Positions 37,380 through 38,869 of a DNA stretch of 38,869 nucleotides are shown here, piece by piece. Positions within the stretch are counted from its first letter, which is position 1. Each line of letters starts with the position of its first letter. The position numbers and the translations under genes are program-made. This DNA comes from an uncultured Pelagibacteraceae bacterium (lineage in GTDB: Bacteria > Pseudomonadota > Alphaproteobacteria > Pelagibacterales > Pelagibacteraceae), in NCBI GenBank assembly GCA_902566705.1, contig CACFJT010000013.1, forward strand, positions 1-38,869, read 5' to 3'. The notes under the pieces are model-generated. The model was not told the DNA's origin and searched no databases. It saw nothing but the letters and a program-made list of their open reading frames with translations.

Positions 37380-37892
37380 TTAATTTAAAATAACTTCTAA
37401 GGTTTCTCCAGATTTGGGTTTGACACTTAACATCAAATCACCACCCTGAACTGTATAATCAATTTCCCAAGTTACTACCGTAACTATGAAATATTCTTTG
37501 TTGCTTGGAACATTTTTAAATTTGAAGTTTCCTTGTGCGTCACAAATTGTTTTACGTTGATAGGTATAATAATTTTGTGGAGTTGAAGGTTCAAAAACAA
37601 TATTTACTGCGTAATAATCCTTATAACCTTTACTAAGAGATCCATATATCTTATTTATTCTTTCACTTGAGTATGTAGTTTTTGGAATTAAGTTTACTTG
37701 CTTACCTGCACAAGTTACCACTCCTCCACCTTTTTGATTTAAAAATGCCTGACCTGTAATTGTAGCATCACCTTCTTCATTAATCCAAGAAACATCAGGT
37801 GAACTGAAAGAACTTTTTATTTGATAATTTTCTGTTGTTAAATAGCAACCTGATAATAAAAAAGATATAATTACTAAACTTATTAATCTCAT
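37380..37892 (-). CDS. Lipoprotein with carboxypeptidase-regulatory-like beta-domain
   Basis: 170 aa. Lipobox LLSGC with Cys at residue 16. The mature part contains GDATITGQAFLNQKGGGVVTC near residue 41 and CDAQGNFKFKNVPSNKEYFI near 118, the pattern of CarboxypepD_reg-like/transthyretin-like folds (TGxA... GxFxFxxVP). Probably an anchored periplasmic or surface binding domain; ligand unknown. Sole gene of module 3, ending 21 bp after R3. Confidence 0.78.
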   Translation of the reverse strand: MRLISLVIISFLLSGCYLTTENYQIKSSFSSPDVSWINEEGDATITGQAFLNQKGGGVVTCAGKQVNLIPKTTYSSERINKIYGSLSKGYKDYYAVNIVFEPSTPQNYYTYQRKTICDAQGNFKFKNVPSNKEYFIVTVVTWEIDYTVQGGDLMLSVKPKSGETLEVILN

Positions 37893-37978
37893 AAAAATAT
37901 TTTAATCAAAATTAAATTTTCTTCAAATAATAAAATTAACAACCTATAATAGAGTTGAATTACTCTTACTGATAATTT

Positions 37979-38105
37979 CAACGAAGTACTAGGGCAAACC
38001 TTGGAGAAAATGAATAGATCTCTCAACGAAGTTTTCAACGAAGCAATTTGATTAAGTAAGCAAATATGCTACTTTCTAATCTAATACCGGGCAACAGAAC
38101 GCCCC
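37979..38105 (+). repeat. Long repeat containing att-like copy R4, in a 308-bp gene-free stretch
   Basis: The stretch 37893-38200 has no gene and holds this repeat. It begins CAACGAAGTACTAGGG, has a 12-bp-period pair CAACGAAG at 38024 and 38036, and ends with the 51-bp segment 38055-38105 shared with R3. Apart from this I see only AT-rich spacer. Confidence 0.85.
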
Positions 38106-38200
38106 CTTAATTACTAATATATATTCAATCTATTTAATTTTATCTTTAAAAGTAAGTGCACTTGCTTTACAAAAATATAAAATAACTTAATAAATTATTT

Positions 38201-38557
38201 ATGAATTTTACTCAATCAATAGAAATTTGTTTTAAAAAATTTTCTGTTTTTGAAGGAAGAGCAAGAAAGTCTGAGTTTTGGTGGTTCCAATTATTTTGTG
38301 TACTAGCACAAGTAACTGGGGCACTACTTGATTACTTGCTTGGTTACTCTGAAAATGGAGCGTTTGAATGGGTAGCATACATAATAATACTTCTACCAAG
38401 TTTAGCAGTTGGAGCAAGGAGACTTCACGATAGTGGTAGATCTGGATGGTGGCAATTACTTTACTTTACGATTATAGGAATAATTGTTCTTATTGTATGG
38501 TGGGTAGCAGATGGTGATAAGAAAAAAAATAAGTACGGACAACCTATTAAACTCTAG
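38201..38557 (+). CDS. DUF805 family membrane protein
   Basis: 118 aa. Family signatures FEGRARKSEFWWFQLF near residues 18-33, LPSLAVGARRLHDSGRSGWWQL near 65-86, and the tail DGDKKKNKYGQPI. Three to four membrane helices. DUF805 proteins are common in bacterial accessory regions; function unknown. Unlike the other complete module genes it is on plus, and its stop abuts R5. An AAT-rich leader with no obvious ribosome site precedes the ATG. Confidence 0.88.
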   Translation: MNFTQSIEICFKKFSVFEGRARKSEFWWFQLFCVLAQVTGALLDYLLGYSENGAFEWVAYIIILLPSLAVGARRLHDSGRSGWWQLLYFTIIGIIVLIVWWVADGDKKKNKYGQPIKL

Positions 38558-38580
38558 GTCACCTGGCAACAGAACGCTCC
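38556..38580 (+). repeat. Degenerate att-like repeat R5
   Basis: ACCTGGCAACAGAACG is intact, but the flanking stem is worn (GGTC and CTCC in place of GGGGC and GCCCC). It starts on the DUF805 stop codon and is followed by a T6 run, so it might also end transcription. Confidence 0.85.
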
Positions 38581-38654
38581 TTTTTTCTGCCACTATTATT
38601 TCGTAAAGTTTAAAATAATAAAGTAAATTTTCAAAACTTTAATAACTTCAAAAT

Positions 38655-38869
38655 ATGCAACAACAAGAACTATTTGATTTTAGAAGAGATATTCTTTTCG
38701 AAAAAGATAATCAAATTGCTCATTTTTATGATGTACTTAACGAAAGTGAAGATGTGATAAGTTATGTTGAACATATAGATCCTAAAAAAAAATTTTCTAT
38801 ATGTGGTATGGATTATGAAGAGTATGTTGATGTCAAAAAGAAATACTTAAAAGATTTAACTTATGATCA
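38655..38869 (+). CDS. Unknown protein, 5' part only (module 5)
   Basis: 71 codons from an ATG at 38655 to the window end with no stop. Begins MQQQELFDFRRDILFEKD, then NQIAHFYDVLNESEDVISYV; acidic, apparently soluble, no signal peptide. No family recognised. First gene after R5, reading away from the repeat. Confidence 0.6.
   Translation, partial: MQQQELFDFRRDILFEKDNQIAHFYDVLNESEDVISYVEHIDPKKKFSICGMDYEEYVDVKKKYLKDLTYD

Larger units (their letters stand above)
35191..38580 (+). mobile_element. Array of small gene modules bounded by repeats of the tmRNA 3' end
   Basis: Five same-orientation copies of the tmRNA coding-piece end (core GGCAACAGAACG) at 35191, 36575, 37340, 38087 and 38556 divide the region into modules of about 1384, 759, 747 and 475 bp; a fifth module continues past the window. 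Module genes read toward the adjacent repeat. No integrase, transposase or integron integrase gene is present in what is visible. The interpretation as stacked integrations at ssrA is inference from repeat identity and placement. Confidence 0.6.

Noticed and set aside
37277-38050. Second tag-coding tmRNA at R3/R4
   Set aside because: No ALAA-type tag or acceptor pairing can be found upstream of either copy; only the tail resembles tmRNA.
35191-38580. CRISPR array
   Set aside because: Repeats are hundreds of bases apart with genes between them and match the tmRNA end; no cas genes.
35191-38580. Classical integron with attC sites
   Set aside because: No integron integrase, and the repeats lack the GTTRRRY/RYYYAAC ends and long inverted structure of attC; they are copies of ssrA instead.

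Overview
The window is very AT-rich, tightly packed alphaproteobacterial DNA, most likely from SAR11 (Pelagibacterales). The reasons are one-base to few-base gene overlaps almost throughout, intergenic gaps mostly under 100 bp, long A/T homopolymers, a two-piece permuted tmRNA, and a gene set heavy in periplasmic-binding-protein transporters. The genus call is inference; no rRNA or marker comparison was possible.

Layout. (1) 1-5755, minus strand: a branched-chain amino acid type ABC importer (binding protein, a terminator-like attenuator, livH, an unknown 60-aa protein, livM, livG, livF) running directly into the exporter pair azlC-azlD, with azlD cut by the window edge. (2) 5842-12726: a LysE exporter with an unusual leader hairpin, a DUF2805 protein and glutaredoxin on plus, then a minus run of DUF1479 dioxygenase-like protein, msrB, a histone-deacetylase-fold amidohydrolase, a 2-hydroxyacid dehydrogenase, an EamA transporter and a FAD amino-acid dehydrogenase. 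(3) 12790-19807: the elongasome cluster mreB-mreC-mreD-mrdA-rodA, coupled to leuA upstream. (4) 19910-25121: a dipeptide/oligopeptide-type ABC importer with both ATPases fused in one chain. (5) 25204-33113: hflK-hflC-DUF2065-degP-miaA-ilvB-ilvH-ilvC. With leuA these cover much of branched-chain amino acid synthesis. (6) 33163-34915: mrp on plus and thyX on minus, converging.

(7) 34924-38869 is the unusual part. A permuted two-piece tmRNA gene (ssrA, plus strand; encoded tag ANESYALAA) is followed by an array of small gene modules. Each junction carries a copy of the last ~20-25 bp of the tmRNA coding piece, all in the same orientation (35191, 36575, 37340, 38087 and 38556). Two copies sit in a longer 127-134 bp repeat. 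The first module also has paired 11-bp-period direct repeats about 57-58 bp inside both ends, like arm-type recombinase sites. The modules hold small membrane proteins, lipoproteins and secreted proteins, a DUF805 protein and an unknown partial gene. No recombinase is visible in the window. I read this as successive site-specific integrations at ssrA: a gene-cassette array anchored on tmRNA.

I saw no CRISPR array, rRNA, tRNA gene or intact transposase. Several starts were moved inward from the longest reading frame, as explained in the entries.
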